Shown here: piece by piece, positions 15,872 to 24,611 of the stretch | Layout: every line of letters begins with the position of its first letter | Numbering within the stretch: position 1 is the stretch's first letter | Source of the DNA: CAYNYM01 sp049366815 | GTDB lineage: Bacteria > Desulfobacterota > DSM-4660 > Desulfatiglandales > HGW-15 | NCBI GenBank assembly: GCA_049366815.1 | Contig: JBMNCO010000079.1 | Span: 1-55,903 of the forward strand | Direction: 5' to 3' | Length of the DNA stretch: 55,903 nt | The notes under the pieces: model-generated | Database searches by the model: none | What the model saw: only the letters and a program-made list of their open reading frames with translations | What the model was told of the DNA's origin: nothing | Position numbers and translations under genes: made by a program

Positions 15872-16198
15872 ATGTTGGTCCCGGATGATAAGCGTTATTT
15901 CAGGATCGGGGAAGTAGGCCGAATCGTCGGGGTTGAACCTTATGTCTTGCGTTACTGGGAGAGTGAATTTCCCCAGATCCGTCCCCGGCGGGCGGATTCC
16001 AATCAGAGGACCTATCAGAAGAAGGATCTCGAGGTCATCCTGGAAATAAAGCGGCTACTCTATGAGGAGAAAATGACTATTGAAGGGGCGAAACAGAAAT
16101 TGAAGAGACATAAACCGGAAAAGTCCGGGCACCTGGAAAGTGCCTTTATCGACGACCTGAAGACCGATCTCAAACAGATTCTCAAGATCCTCACCTAG
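15872..16198 (+). CDS. MerR-family transcriptional regulator
   Basis: This 108-residue protein begins with a MerR winged-helix domain: RIGEVGRIVGVEPYVLRYWESEF, then arginine-rich RPRRADSNQRTYQKKDLEVI, followed by a helix and a short C-terminal coiled coil. There is no metal or drug-binding domain, so it belongs to the small regulator often found after pheT or ihfA. The target is unknown. ATG 15872 follows GAGAGAGG at 15853-15860; a TTG at 15863 is too close to that site. Its stop codon overlaps that of the convergent M24 gene. Confidence 0.85.
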   Translation: MLVPDDKRYFRIGEVGRIVGVEPYVLRYWESEFPQIRPRRADSNQRTYQKKDLEVILEIKRLLYEEKMTIEGAKQKLKRHKPEKSGHLESAFIDDLKTDLKQILKILT

Positions 16199-17391
16199 CA
16201 GACGAAGATGTCGACCGGGACCCTGCTGATCAGGCGTGATCCCGTTTCCGTGACGACGAATACACTCTCAATCCCTGCGCAAAATTCCGACTCATAGACC
16301 ATCTTGGGCTCAAGGGCAAACATCATTCCGGGTTCAATCAACTCTCTTCTCCCCCGCGCAATAATTGGCGATTCCACCAGTTCGAGTCCGATGCCGTGTG
16401 CTACAAAGCTCACCTTATAACCGGGAGGCCCCAGAAAGACCTCTGCATATCCGAGCTTTACCGCCCTGGACTGGGCATGTTGAAACAGTTCGTCAAGGGC
16501 GACGCCGGGCTTGACCCTGTCAAGGACGGCATCGTGGATCTCGATGGCCCCACGGCTGGTCTCGAAGGCCCGCTCGGGCATGGAACCGATGGCAAACATC
16601 CTGGTTTCATCCATGTGATAGCCGTTCAGTACAGTGGACAGATCGACCATGATCGGTTCGTTTGAGGAAAGAGGTTTGTTGCCCGCCCCGCAGGGAAATG
16701 CCGCCGATGTCCCCTCACCACTGGCGGGAGAGTCCAGCAGGCCGAGCATGCCGCCGCTTCTTCCGCTCAGGACATGCCAGGCATAACCCTCCGTCTGATA
16801 ATCCCTGACACGCAGTTTACCCCCGTGACCGTGTTTCCTGGCAAAGGCCTCATACATGCCTGCAAATTCCATCTCCGTTATCCCCGGACGGATGACCGAT
16901 GTCATGTACTCGAAGGTCTTCCGGGACAGTTCCGCCGTGTTTTCCATCTGTCGGATCTCCCAGGGTGATTTGATGCTGCGGACCTTTAAGATGAGGGGCG
17001 CGGCATCGATGAATTCGAGGCCTGGAAAAAGCGTCCTGTAATAGTTGAAATCTCTTACGGGAATGACGTCCAGCTCAAGTCCCAGATGTTCAGGAAGGCG
17101 ACCATACATGTCCGTGACAGCCGCGGGGATTTCCTTTACTGAAGCAATCTCGTGAATATGTCTGAGGCTGGATTCCCGGCGGGCCCGGGGCATGTATTTT
17201 TTGATCATCAACAGCGGTTCGCCTTCAGCGGGTATATAGAGGAAACCGTTTTGCGACGTGCCGGAAAAATAAAAAAGGTCCACGCGCTGGATTACAAGAA
17301 GCCCGTCAATTCCGCTATCCTGCAAGGCCTTCTGTATGGTGTTCTTGCGTCGTTCCAGTTCCCTTGCGGGAACCTTGAAATCTTCTGACAT
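16195..17391 (-). CDS. M24-family Xaa-Pro aminopeptidase-like protein
   Basis: This 398-residue protein has an N-terminal creatinase-like domain (1-140) and a C-terminal pita-bread metallopeptidase domain. Metal ligands of the M24 family are visible: Asp in MVDLST and, 11 residues later, Asp in MDETR; His in VAHGIGLELVESP; Glu in FALEPKM; and Glu in GIESVFVVTETG. The likely role is removal of an N-terminal residue before proline, but substrate cannot be read. The gene is convergent with merR and the two stop codons share the palindrome CTAG (16195-16198), leaving no room for a terminator. Confidence 0.88.
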   Translation of the reverse strand: MSEDFKVPARELERRKNTIQKALQDSGIDGLLVIQRVDLFYFSGTSQNGFLYIPAEGEPLLMIKKYMPRARRESSLRHIHEIASVKEIPAAVTDMYGRLPEHLGLELDVIPVRDFNYYRTLFPGLEFIDAAPLILKVRSIKSPWEIRQMENTAELSRKTFEYMTSVIRPGITEMEFAGMYEAFARKHGHGGKLRVRDYQTEGYAWHVLSGRSGGMLGLLDSPASGEGTSAAFPCGAGNKPLSSNEPIMVDLSTVLNGYHMDETRMFAIGSMPERAFETSRGAIEIHDAVLDRVKPGVALDELFQHAQSRAVKLGYAEVFLGPPGYKVSFVAHGIGLELVESPIIARGRRELIEPGMMFALEPKMVYESEFCAGIESVFVVTETGSRLISRVPVDIFVC

Positions 17392-17595
17392 GTGTTGCAG
17401 ACAGCTCCTTTCCTGTGTCCTGGAAACTTTTCAGTTGAGATGTGGTCCGAAGTCCGACGAATCGGTCACGCGGTGCCTGGACCTCCTGCAAGGTCGTCAA
17501 GGTTGATACCATCAAATCTGCGCTCAAGGCAAGCATAACTTCTGCATGGCGGAGGCAGGTCCCATCCCTCCGGACCCTGACGACGGTCGGATATC

Positions 17596-17623
17596 CTTTA
17601 CTCAAAGGCCGTCTGTGCTATAC
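17596..17623 (+). promoter_or_regulatory. candidate extended -10 promoter
   Basis: TGCTATACT ends at 17623, giving TATACT at 17618-17623 with the extended TGN element. TTTACT at 17596-17601 is a poor -35 at 16 bp. It faces the UPF0280 gene. The same TGCTATACT string occurs at 19255-19263 upstream of the phosphodiesterase gene. Confidence 0.5.
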
Positions 17624-17745
17624 TGGCAGGCGTTTTAAGACACCGTGCTCTAAAGGGTTTTTCCGAAATTGCAGCGGCGGTGAGAAATTCCTTATTTTCC
17701 TGTGCACGGGAACCGGCTATGGATCGTGCCTGCAATGGAAAGGGC

Positions 17746-18462
17746 ATGGAGCGCACCTACAGAAAAAGAGTTACGGCGAGTGGATTGGTTTCGTTCCAGG
17801 TCACAGTGAAGGAAACCGATCTGTGGATCAGTGCCGGTCAAAACCTGGAAAAGCAGGCGAGGGATCTGGTATTCAGATGCCGGCACTGGATCGAACGCTA
17901 TATCGACCTGCATCCGGGCTTCATGTCCACGCTTTCCCCTTACCCTGAAGATCCTTTCGCCCCTGAAATTGTCAGAGAGATGGTCAAGGCGACAGCGGAC
18001 ATCGGCGTGGGGCCCATGGCTGCTGTGGCCGGGGCCGTGGCCCAGTTCGTGGGCCGGGGGCTCATGAAAACCACGGAACAGGTGATTGTCGAAAACGGCG
18101 GGGACATCTATCTGAAGACAGACAGATCCGCTACAGTCTGTATCTTTGCAGGGACTTCGCCCCTCAGTGAGAAACTGGGGCTGGTCATACCGATGCGTCA
18201 GATGCCCCTGGGTATCTGTACCTCATCCGGGACCCTGGGGCATTCCCTGAGCATGGGCTCTGCGGACGTGGTTTGCCTGCTCTCTTCCTCAGCCCTTCGC
18301 GCTGACGGGGCGGCCACGGCCCTCTGCAATGGAATCCACAACAGAAAAGATCTTGAGAGGGTTGCCGAGCGTGCAAGTCGGATCAAAGGCATTGAGGGGG
18401 GGGTGGCTATCATGGGTGATGCCATGACAAGCTGGGGGGATGTCGAACTGACGGTCCTGTAA
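17746..18462 (+). CDS. UPF0280 family protein
   Basis: This 238-residue protein matches the UPF0280 family, which resembles ApbE/FAD-transferase-like folds but has no established reaction. Characteristic stretches are the start (RTYRKRV...FQVTVKETDL), GPMAAVAGAVAQFVGRGL in the middle, ENGGDIYL, and GICTSSGTLGHSLSMGSADVV. I chose ATG 17746 because the family starts just before RTYRK; an upstream ATG at 17719 is possible. The gene has its own candidate promoter and no operon partner. Confidence 0.82.
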   Translation: MERTYRKRVTASGLVSFQVTVKETDLWISAGQNLEKQARDLVFRCRHWIERYIDLHPGFMSTLSPYPEDPFAPEIVREMVKATADIGVGPMAAVAGAVAQFVGRGLMKTTEQVIVENGGDIYLKTDRSATVCIFAGTSPLSEKLGLVIPMRQMPLGICTSSGTLGHSLSMGSADVVCLLSSSALRADGAATALCNGIHNRKDLERVAERASRIKGIEGGVAIMGDAMTSWGDVELTVL

Positions 18463-18589
18463 AACGGCCCGGGTGCACCTTGTCCAAAATAGAATGTGCC
18501 GCTCCAAGAAAATGCCGGGCCCAAAGGAGAAATGCTGTTTTTAGGGCATCAACAGCACGGGAGGCCCTTGGAAAAACGCCATCGACCCA

Positions 18590-19081
18590 TCAAAGATAAT
18601 ACAGTCCCTCATCGACCGCGGGCGGACGTCTTTTTTGGGGAGTCGGGGATGATTTTTCTTTAAAGCTGAATGGTTCTTCTTCTCCAAGCCGTTCTCCCAT
18701 TTCCGCCTCGACCTGCTCCGGATCTTCTCCCGATGCCATACGGCTCAAGGCCTCTTCCATGCCGGGTCCGAGCTCAAGACCGGTCATATCCGTTATTTTA
18801 CGCATAAGACGGGCGGCCTGTCTCGGGTCCTCTTCGTCCATGTGTTCCGCTTCCCGCGCGAGAAGATCCATGGCCTGACCCATTTTCGACTCATCAAAAT
18901 CCGGCAGGGGAAGGTCGTCATCCGCCCTTCGGCTGCGAGGCGTTGCGAAGACGGACAACCGCCGCTCAAGCCTTGTTTTGTGACACTTGGGACAAAGGGG
19001 TCTCTTTTCCGTGTTCACGGAGCTCGAATAGAAATTGAAAATCATGTGGCAGTCTTTACAGTAAAATTCATAGATTGGCAT
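18590..19081 (-). CDS. FmdB-type zinc-ribbon protein with long acidic tail
   Basis: This 163-residue protein starts with the FmdB/CxxC_CxxC_SSSS zinc ribbon: MPIYEFYCKDCHMIF, then CPKCHKTRLERRLS near residue 35. The remainder is charged, mainly Glu/Asp-rich helices with no recognised domain. The FmdB name comes from a proposed formamidase regulator; the function of most members is unknown. ATG 19081 is preceded by GAAGGG and matches the family start. An upstream reading to 19180 is not supported. Confidence 0.75.
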   Translation of the reverse strand: MPIYEFYCKDCHMIFNFYSSSVNTEKRPLCPKCHKTRLERRLSVFATPRSRRADDDLPLPDFDESKMGQAMDLLAREAEHMDEEDPRQAARLMRKITDMTGLELGPGMEEALSRMASGEDPEQVEAEMGERLGEEEPFSFKEKSSPTPQKRRPPAVDEGLYYL

Positions 19082-19235
19082 GGTCCAACCCTTCGTGGTG
19101 TCAAGGCAAACATGCTTGGAGGATCTGAATCGCCGCATAAAATACGGGTCCAGCCCTTGCAGCCCACATGACATGTCCAATACAAAAGAATCCCTTTTCA
19201 GTCAAATGATTTCGAAACGCCTCTCAGATTATGGC

Positions 19236-19263
19236 TTGTCTTTTTCCCGTAGGTTGCTATACT
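19236..19263 (+). promoter_or_regulatory. promoter with extended -10
   Basis: TTGTCT at 19236-19241, a 16-bp spacer and TATACT at 19258-19263 within TGCTATACT form a convincing sigma70 promoter. It lies 44 bp before the phosphodiesterase gene and may drive the downstream HIT-lapA-lapB-mutS-amidase series. Confidence 0.6.
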
Positions 19264-19306
19264 CCTAGGCGATTCCGGGAACAGAAAAGGCCCGTTCCGG
19301 TACCAA

Positions 19307-19795
19307 ATGATGATGAGAATCGGCGTCATATCGGATACCCATCTTAAAGGGGTCAGCAAAGAATTACAGGAGATTTTCTTCCGATACCTCGGGGATGCGG
19401 AGATGATCCTTCACGCCGGGGATTTTGTGTCCCTTGAAATCGTTTCTTTTCTAGGGCAGAAGGATTTTTATGGGGTATGCGGTAACATGGACCCGCCGGA
19501 GGTCAAGCGTATCCTTCCACACAAGAGGTTACTGAAACTGGGGGAATGGAAAATCGGACTCATCCATGGTTGGGGCGGTCCCGAGGGTATCGAGGAACGG
19601 ATCCGCGGTGAGTTTCCAGACACAGACGTCATCGTCTATGGGCATTCTCACAGATCGGCGAATCATACCACGGGAGGAACCCTTTTTTTTAATCCGGGGG
19701 CGGCCATGGGTTTTTCATCGGATGGTCGACACAGTATCGGCGTGTTGACCGTCGGAGAAAGGATTCAGGGGGAAATAATCTATATCGGATCGTGA
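19307..19795 (+). CDS. YfcE/MJ0936-type metallophosphoesterase
   Basis: This 162-residue protein has the calcineurin-like phosphoesterase fold, with metal-site motifs in order: GVISDTHL, HAGDFV, GVCGNMD, LIHGWG and YGHSHR. The length and the final FNPGAA segment match the small YfcE/MJ0936 phosphodiesterases, whose physiological substrate is uncertain. Three ATG codons stand in tandem at the start (19307, 19310, 19313) with no clear ribosome-binding site, so the true start may vary by one or two codons. Confidence 0.9.
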   Translation: MMMRIGVISDTHLKGVSKELQEIFFRYLGDAEMILHAGDFVSLEIVSFLGQKDFYGVCGNMDPPEVKRILPHKRLLKLGEWKIGLIHGWGGPEGIEERIRGEFPDTDVIVYGHSHRSANHTTGGTLFFNPGAAMGFSSDGRHSIGVLTVGERIQGEIIYIGS

Positions 19796-19844
19796 GCTTG
19801 TCCGTCCATATGAAAGTGAGATGTGAAAGGAGTAATTTTGTGCG

Positions 19845-20327
19845 ATGAAAAGACTGTGGGCGCCCTGGAGAATGGACTACATACTTTCCAATGAAAGAGA
19901 CGACACATGCATTTTTTGTCCGGGTAAGGTACGGAAGGAGGATGAGAAGCGCCTATATCTGTATGTGGGAGATCTGAGCCTCGTCATGATGAACCGCTTC
20001 CCCTACAATAACGGTCATCTTCTGGTTGCCCCCATCAGACATGTGTCAGGCCCGGAGCATCTCACCCAGGACGAGACCCTGGATATCATGATGTGGGTCC
20101 GCAGAGGGATAGAGGCCCTGAAGAAGGAAATGAACCCGGAGGGCTTTAATGTGGGTTTGAATCTTGGGACAGTGGCGGGAGCAGGTATGGCGGACCATAT
20201 GCACTTCCATATCGTCCCCCGCTGGAACGGGGACACCAATTTTATGACTGTTTTTGGAGAAGTGAGGGTTATTTCCGAGCATATTCAAGAGACCTACAGG
20301 AAACTTTTACCCCATTTTGTCGTATAA
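19845..20327 (+). CDS. HIT-family nucleotide-binding hydrolase
   Basis: This 160-residue histidine-triad protein carries the catalytic signature HMHFHIVPRW (about residues 111-120) and the upstream helix-loop FPYNNGHLLVAP. It resembles bacterial HIT proteins related to AP4A phosphorylase, which act on dinucleoside polyphosphates or nucleoside phosphoramidates. CIFC near the N-terminus may bind zinc. The start MKRLWAPWRMDYI is typical for this subgroup. lapA follows after 25 nt. Confidence 0.9.
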   Translation: MKRLWAPWRMDYILSNERDDTCIFCPGKVRKEDEKRLYLYVGDLSLVMMNRFPYNNGHLLVAPIRHVSGPEHLTQDETLDIMMWVRRGIEALKKEMNPEGFNVGLNLGTVAGAGMADHMHFHIVPRWNGDTNFMTVFGEVRVISEHIQETYRKLLPHFVV

Positions 20328-20352
20328 AAGGGGGACTTCCGGGGGGTAAGCC

Positions 20353-20700
20353 ATGAAGCATTTAAAATTTATATTCATTGTTCTGATAGTCTTCATCGTG
20401 GTTGTATTGGCTTATCAGAATGGTGATGCCCTTTTAAAGACGGTCCAATTCAGGATGGATCCTGGTTTCTACAATGAAATACGATCTCCAGAAATAGCGG
20501 TCGGCCTTGCCTTGCTCATGGCCTTTTTTTTGGGGGTCATTGTGGTTGGTTTTTGCGGAATCATGGAACGATATCGACTGAACAGGCAGATCAAAGGGTA
20601 CGCCAAGGAATTGGAATTAAAAAATAAGGAGTTGAATTCACTGAGGAATTTGCCTATCACCTCCGACGATGTCAAAATCGACCAGCTAAACGGTGTCTAA
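20353..20700 (+). CDS. lapA: LapA-like inner-membrane protein
   Basis: This 115-residue protein has two transmembrane helices (about 5-21 and 50-72) followed by a charged coiled coil (about 75-97). That matches the LapA/DUF1049 family, which works with LapB to control lipopolysaccharide synthesis at the inner membrane. The strong support is the neighbour: a LapB-type TPR protein begins 24 nt downstream. The gene name is by architecture and context, not sequence identity. Confidence 0.78.
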   Translation: MKHLKFIFIVLIVFIVVVLAYQNGDALLKTVQFRMDPGFYNEIRSPEIAVGLALLMAFFLGVIVVGFCGIMERYRLNRQIKGYAKELELKNKELNSLRNLPITSDDVKIDQLNGV

Positions 20701-20724
20701 AAGACCCAGGGGGAGATTATTTTT

Positions 20725-22002
20725 ATGGTTGAGCAGTTTTGGCAATGGTTTTTGAATCCCGTCAACCAGAAGTATGCCGTGTCGATTGTCATTGCCCTTG
20801 TCCTGGGCCTGTTGGCGGGGCGCTTGCTCCGCCCCCGCACCAGGGATGTGCCCAAATCGTCTTCCAGAGAGGGAGATGCAGCCTTTTTCAAGGGTATTCA
20901 GTATATTATATCCAACGATCATGATCAGGCCATTGAGGAATTCACCAAATCCGTAAAGGTCAATTCAGATACCATAGAAACCTATGTGGCCTTGGGAAAC
21001 CTCTATCGGTCGAGGGGCGATATCGATCGGGCCATTCGTATCCGGCAGAGCATCATCGCCAGACCGTTTATCGATGAGGAAATCAAGATCAGGGCCCTGT
21101 TCGACCTGGGCCTGGATTATCGCAAGGGTGGATTTCTCAACTGGGCCCTTGAGAATTTCCTGCAGGTCCTTCAAAAGCAGCCCCAAAACCTGGACGCCCT
21201 CGAGCAGGTCGAGAAGATATATGAGGAGATCAAGGACTGGGAAAATGCCTTTGCCACGCGCCAAAAGATCAGCCGGCTGGTCAATGGCGACCATGGGCAT
21301 ATCCTGGCCCACCATCAGACGGAGATAGGGAAAGCACTCTTTGACAAAAGAGAATGGTCCAGGGCGAAATCCTGTTTCAAGAAAGCCCTTTCGATCGATA
21401 GCGGATGTGTCGATGCCTATCTGCATCTCGGAGATCTTTATTTCGAAAGACAGGAATACAACAAGGCGATCACGACCTGGAAGCAGGCCGTGAAAGTCTC
21501 ACCCCGATTTACCTTTCTCGCCTATCGCCGCCTGGAGAGTGCCTATTCAAAAATGAAGAACCTCAAGCCGGTAGAGGATTTTTTGAGGGAGTGTGCCGAA
21601 TCCCATCCTGACCCCTTTACCCATCTGGCCTTGGCCCGGTTCCTCCATAACGAAAAGGATGACGAGGGTGCCCTCAGGGAGCTGAGACGTGCCCTTGAGC
21701 TCGACTCTTCGTTTTGGGAGGCGCGAAAATTCATGGGGCAGATACTCCTTGCTCAGGACATGAGGGACGAGGCCCTCTCCGCCTATGGGGATCTGATTTC
21801 CCACTTAAATGTCCCCTACCTCAAGTTTCAGTGTTCACATTGCGGCTTCAGTCCACCCGATCTGGAGTGGCAGTGTCTCCAGTGCAGACGATGGGATACC
21901 ATCGATTTCATGGATTCCGCGACTGTTGATTCAGAATCCCACCACAGTGTTCATGATGTCCCCTCAGGTATCCTTCCAATGAGTCCAGAGGAAGAGCAAT
22001 GA
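20725..22002 (+). CDS. lapB: LapB-like TPR protein with rubredoxin-type zinc ribbon
   Basis: This 425-residue protein has an N-terminal membrane anchor (about 10-35), about eight tetratricopeptide repeats (50-350), and a C-terminal metal-binding module CSHCGF-x9-CLQCRRWDT. This is the LapB (YciM) architecture. In E. coli LapB links LpxC to FtsH for degradation, limiting lipid A synthesis; the same role is inferred. Its stop codon overlaps the mutS start in ATGA, so the two are translationally coupled even though the functions differ. Confidence 0.88.
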   Translation: MVEQFWQWFLNPVNQKYAVSIVIALVLGLLAGRLLRPRTRDVPKSSSREGDAAFFKGIQYIISNDHDQAIEEFTKSVKVNSDTIETYVALGNLYRSRGDIDRAIRIRQSIIARPFIDEEIKIRALFDLGLDYRKGGFLNWALENFLQVLQKQPQNLDALEQVEKIYEEIKDWENAFATRQKISRLVNGDHGHILAHHQTEIGKALFDKREWSRAKSCFKKALSIDSGCVDAYLHLGDLYFERQEYNKAITTWKQAVKVSPRFTFLAYRRLESAYSKMKNLKPVEDFLRECAESHPDPFTHLALARFLHNEKDDEGALRELRRALELDSSFWEARKFMGQILLAQDMRDEALSAYGDLISHLNVPYLKFQCSHCGFSPPDLEWQCLQCRRWDTIDFMDSATVDSESHHSVHDVPSGILPMSPEEEQ

Positions 22003-24611
22003 CCAAAATGACGCCCATGCTCAGACAGTACATGGGTATCAAAAGTAATTATCCTGATGCGATCCTTTTTTTTCGCATGGGTGATTTTTTCGAGATGTTT
22101 TTTGACGATGCCCAAATTGCCTCCAAGATTTTAGGCATTACACTGACATCCAGGGGAACCCTGAACGGCCAAAAGGCGCCCATGTGCGGTGTCCCTCACC
22201 ACTCTGCGAACGCTTACGTGGCAAAACTCGTCAAGAGCGGGCGGAAAGTCGCTATCTGCGAACAGATCGAAGACCCGGGGGTCAGTGCCGGCATTGTCAA
22301 ACGTGATGTGGTCCGCGTTGTCACGCCTGGCTCCGTGGTGACGGAAACGGATGTGGACAGCAAGAGCAATCTTTACATGGCTGCACTTTCGGCGGGTGAC
22401 GGGCTGTTCGGCCTGGCACACGTGGACCTTTCCACCGGAGAATTTCGTGTCACGGAACTCCGGGAGTGGGAAGAGATCTTGGATGAACTCGGAAGAATAG
22501 ATCCGGCGGAGGTTCTTGTCCCCGGTGGCGATCAAGGAATCGACAGAAAGGCGCTTTGCAATTATCGGGTTGAAGTCCTCGAACCGCAAGACTTTGTCCC
22601 GGAGAGGGCTGAGGAGCTCCTCAGGCAGCAATTCGGCGTGAGGTCTCTGACGGGGTTCGGTTGTGACCATATGACGCGGGGTGTCGTTGCAGCAGGTGCG
22701 CTGGTTCACTATCTCCAGGAAACCCAGAAGGACCGTCCGAATCATATAAAGGGGATGGTCAGCTATCAACTCGGAGATTTCATGTTTTTGGACGAGGCCA
22801 CCACTTCCAATCTCGAACTGTTCAGGACCATGAGGCGACAATCCGTAAAGGGGAGCCTGACCCAGATCCTTGACAGGACGATTACCCCTATGGGGAGCAG
22901 ATTGCTCAGACGATGGATCGGATATCCCCTTCTTGATCTCGCCCGGATCAAAAGGAGGCTGGCGGCCGTATCCTGTTTCCGAGAGGGCAGGATTTTCAGG
23001 GATGAGATTCGGGAGGAATTGGGGGGAATCTACGATCTGGAAAGGCTGAACGGCCGTATTTCCCTCGGCCGGGCCAATGCCAGGGATATGGCGGCCCTCA
23101 AGTCTTCTCTTCAGCGTTTGCCGTCCATAAAAGAACGACTGGTCGACACCCCGAGCGAACTTCTGACGGAATATGGCCGAAGACTGGACACACTTCAGGA
23201 TGTGGCGCACTGGATTGAGGAGACCATAAGCGACGATCCGCCCGTTTCCCTCAAGGAGGGCGGAATAATAAGAGAGGGCTGTCACGAAGAGCTGGACCGG
23301 CTTGTTTCCATCACAAGGGACGGAAAGACCTGGATAGCCGAGCTGGCGGCGGCTGAACAGAAAAGGACGGGGATTTCCAATCTCAAGATAGGATACAACA
23401 AGGTCTTCGGGTACTTTATCGAGATTTCAAAGGGCCGGTTGGCCGATGTGCCGCCTGATTATATCCGGAAGCAGACCCTGGTCAACGGGGAACGATTTAT
23501 AACAGAAAGACTCAAGGAATATGAAGACCTGGTTCTCGGCGCGGAAGACAAGCGCGTTGCCCTGGAGTATGAGCTCTTTGAGGCGCTTCGAAAAAGAGTG
23601 GCCGATGAAAATCAGCGCATACAAGAGACAGGGAGGTTGATCGGGGCCATAGATGCCCTTGCCGGACTCGCTGAGGTTGCTGAACTCCATGGGTACACCT
23701 GTCCGGAGGTCAACAGCACTCAGATTATCGATATCCAGGACGGACGACATCCGGTGATAGAGCAGGCCGTGAAGGATGAAGATTTTGTCCCCAACGATAT
23801 CCACATCGACGACCATGACCAGCAATTGATGATCATTACGGGTCCGAATATGGCCGGAAAATCGACGATTCTTCGACAGACGGCGCTCACGGTGCTCATG
23901 GCGCAAATGGGCGGTTTTGTACCGGCCTCGAAGGCCACAATCGGCATCGTTGATCGCATCTTCACGCGTATCGGTGCCTCAGACGACCTGACCAGGGGCC
24001 GAAGCACGTTCATGGTGGAAATGAACGAAACGGCCAATATCCTGCGCCATGCCACGCCGGAAAGCCTGGTCATTCTCGATGAAATCGGCCGAGGTACGAG
24101 TACTTATGACGGACTGAGCATCGCTTGGGCGGTTGCCGAGGCCTTGCATGACAGGGATGGAAGAGGGGTCAGGACCCTTTTCGCGACACATTATCATGAG
24201 TTGACGGAACTGGTGACGTCCAAAGAGAGGGTCAAGAATTTTAACGTTGCCGTCAGGGAGTGGAACGGGGAAATCATTTTTTTGAGAAAAATGGTTCCAG
24301 GGGGGACCAGCAGGAGCTACGGTATCGAGGTTGCGCGCATTGCGGGATTGCCCCAGGAAGTCATCGAAAGGGCCAAGGAAATCCTCCATAATCTTGAGGG
24401 GGGAGAAGTGGACGAGGCCGGCAGGCCTCGAATGGCGCGCTCCGGCAAGAAAAAGTCGCTGGATGAAACCTGCCAGCTCAATCTCTTCGGCGGTGGGGAT
24501 CAGAAGCTGCGGCGTTGGATTCAGGGGCTGGACATAGGGACCATGGCCCCGCTGGATGCCTTGGTTGAACTCAACAAGATAAAGGAATACGTGGATAGTC
24601 AGGATACATGA
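21999..24611 (+). CDS. mutS: DNA mismatch repair protein MutS
   Basis: This 870-residue MutS1 recognises mismatches. The N-terminal mismatch-binding Phe-x-Glu appears in MGDFFEMF (about residues 26-33). Connector, lever and clamp domains follow, then the C-terminal ATPase with Walker A GPNMAGKST, the segment DDLTRGRSTFMVEM, Walker B LVILDEIGRGTSTYDG and FATHYHEL. The length is normal (E. coli 853). It overlaps lapB and the amidase gene by 4 nt each. No mutL is present in this window. Confidence 0.97.
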   Translation: MTKMTPMLRQYMGIKSNYPDAILFFRMGDFFEMFFDDAQIASKILGITLTSRGTLNGQKAPMCGVPHHSANAYVAKLVKSGRKVAICEQIEDPGVSAGIVKRDVVRVVTPGSVVTETDVDSKSNLYMAALSAGDGLFGLAHVDLSTGEFRVTELREWEEILDELGRIDPAEVLVPGGDQGIDRKALCNYRVEVLEPQDFVPERAEELLRQQFGVRSLTGFGCDHMTRGVVAAGALVHYLQETQKDRPNHIKGMVSYQLGDFMFLDEATTSNLELFRTMRRQSVKGSLTQILDRTITPMGSRLLRRWIGYPLLDLARIKRRLAAVSCFREGRIFRDEIREELGGIYDLERLNGRISLGRANARDMAALKSSLQRLPSIKERLVDTPSELLTEYGRRLDTLQDVAHWIEETISDDPPVSLKEGGIIREGCHEELDRLVSITRDGKTWIAELAAAEQKRTGISNLKIGYNKVFGYFIEISKGRLADVPPDYIRKQTLVNGERFITERLKEYEDLVLGAEDKRVALEYELFEALRKRVADENQRIQETGRLIGAIDALAGLAEVAELHGYTCPEVNSTQIIDIQDGRHPVIEQAVKDEDFVPNDIHIDDHDQQLMIITGPNMAGKSTILRQTALTVLMAQMGGFVPASKATIGIVDRIFTRIGASDDLTRGRSTFMVEMNETANILRHATPESLVILDEIGRGTSTYDGLSIAWAVAEALHDRDGRGVRTLFATHYHELTELVTSKERVKNFNVAVREWNGEIIFLRKMVPGGTSRSYGIEVARIAGLPQEVIERAKEILHNLEGGEVDEAGRPRMARSGKKKSLDETCQLNLFGGGDQKLRRWIQGLDIGTMAPLDALVELNKIKEYVDSQDT

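Noticed and set aside
22131..23285. 384-codon minus-strand frame inside mutS
   Set aside because: MutS motifs cover the whole plus strand; the opposite frame has no recognisable content.
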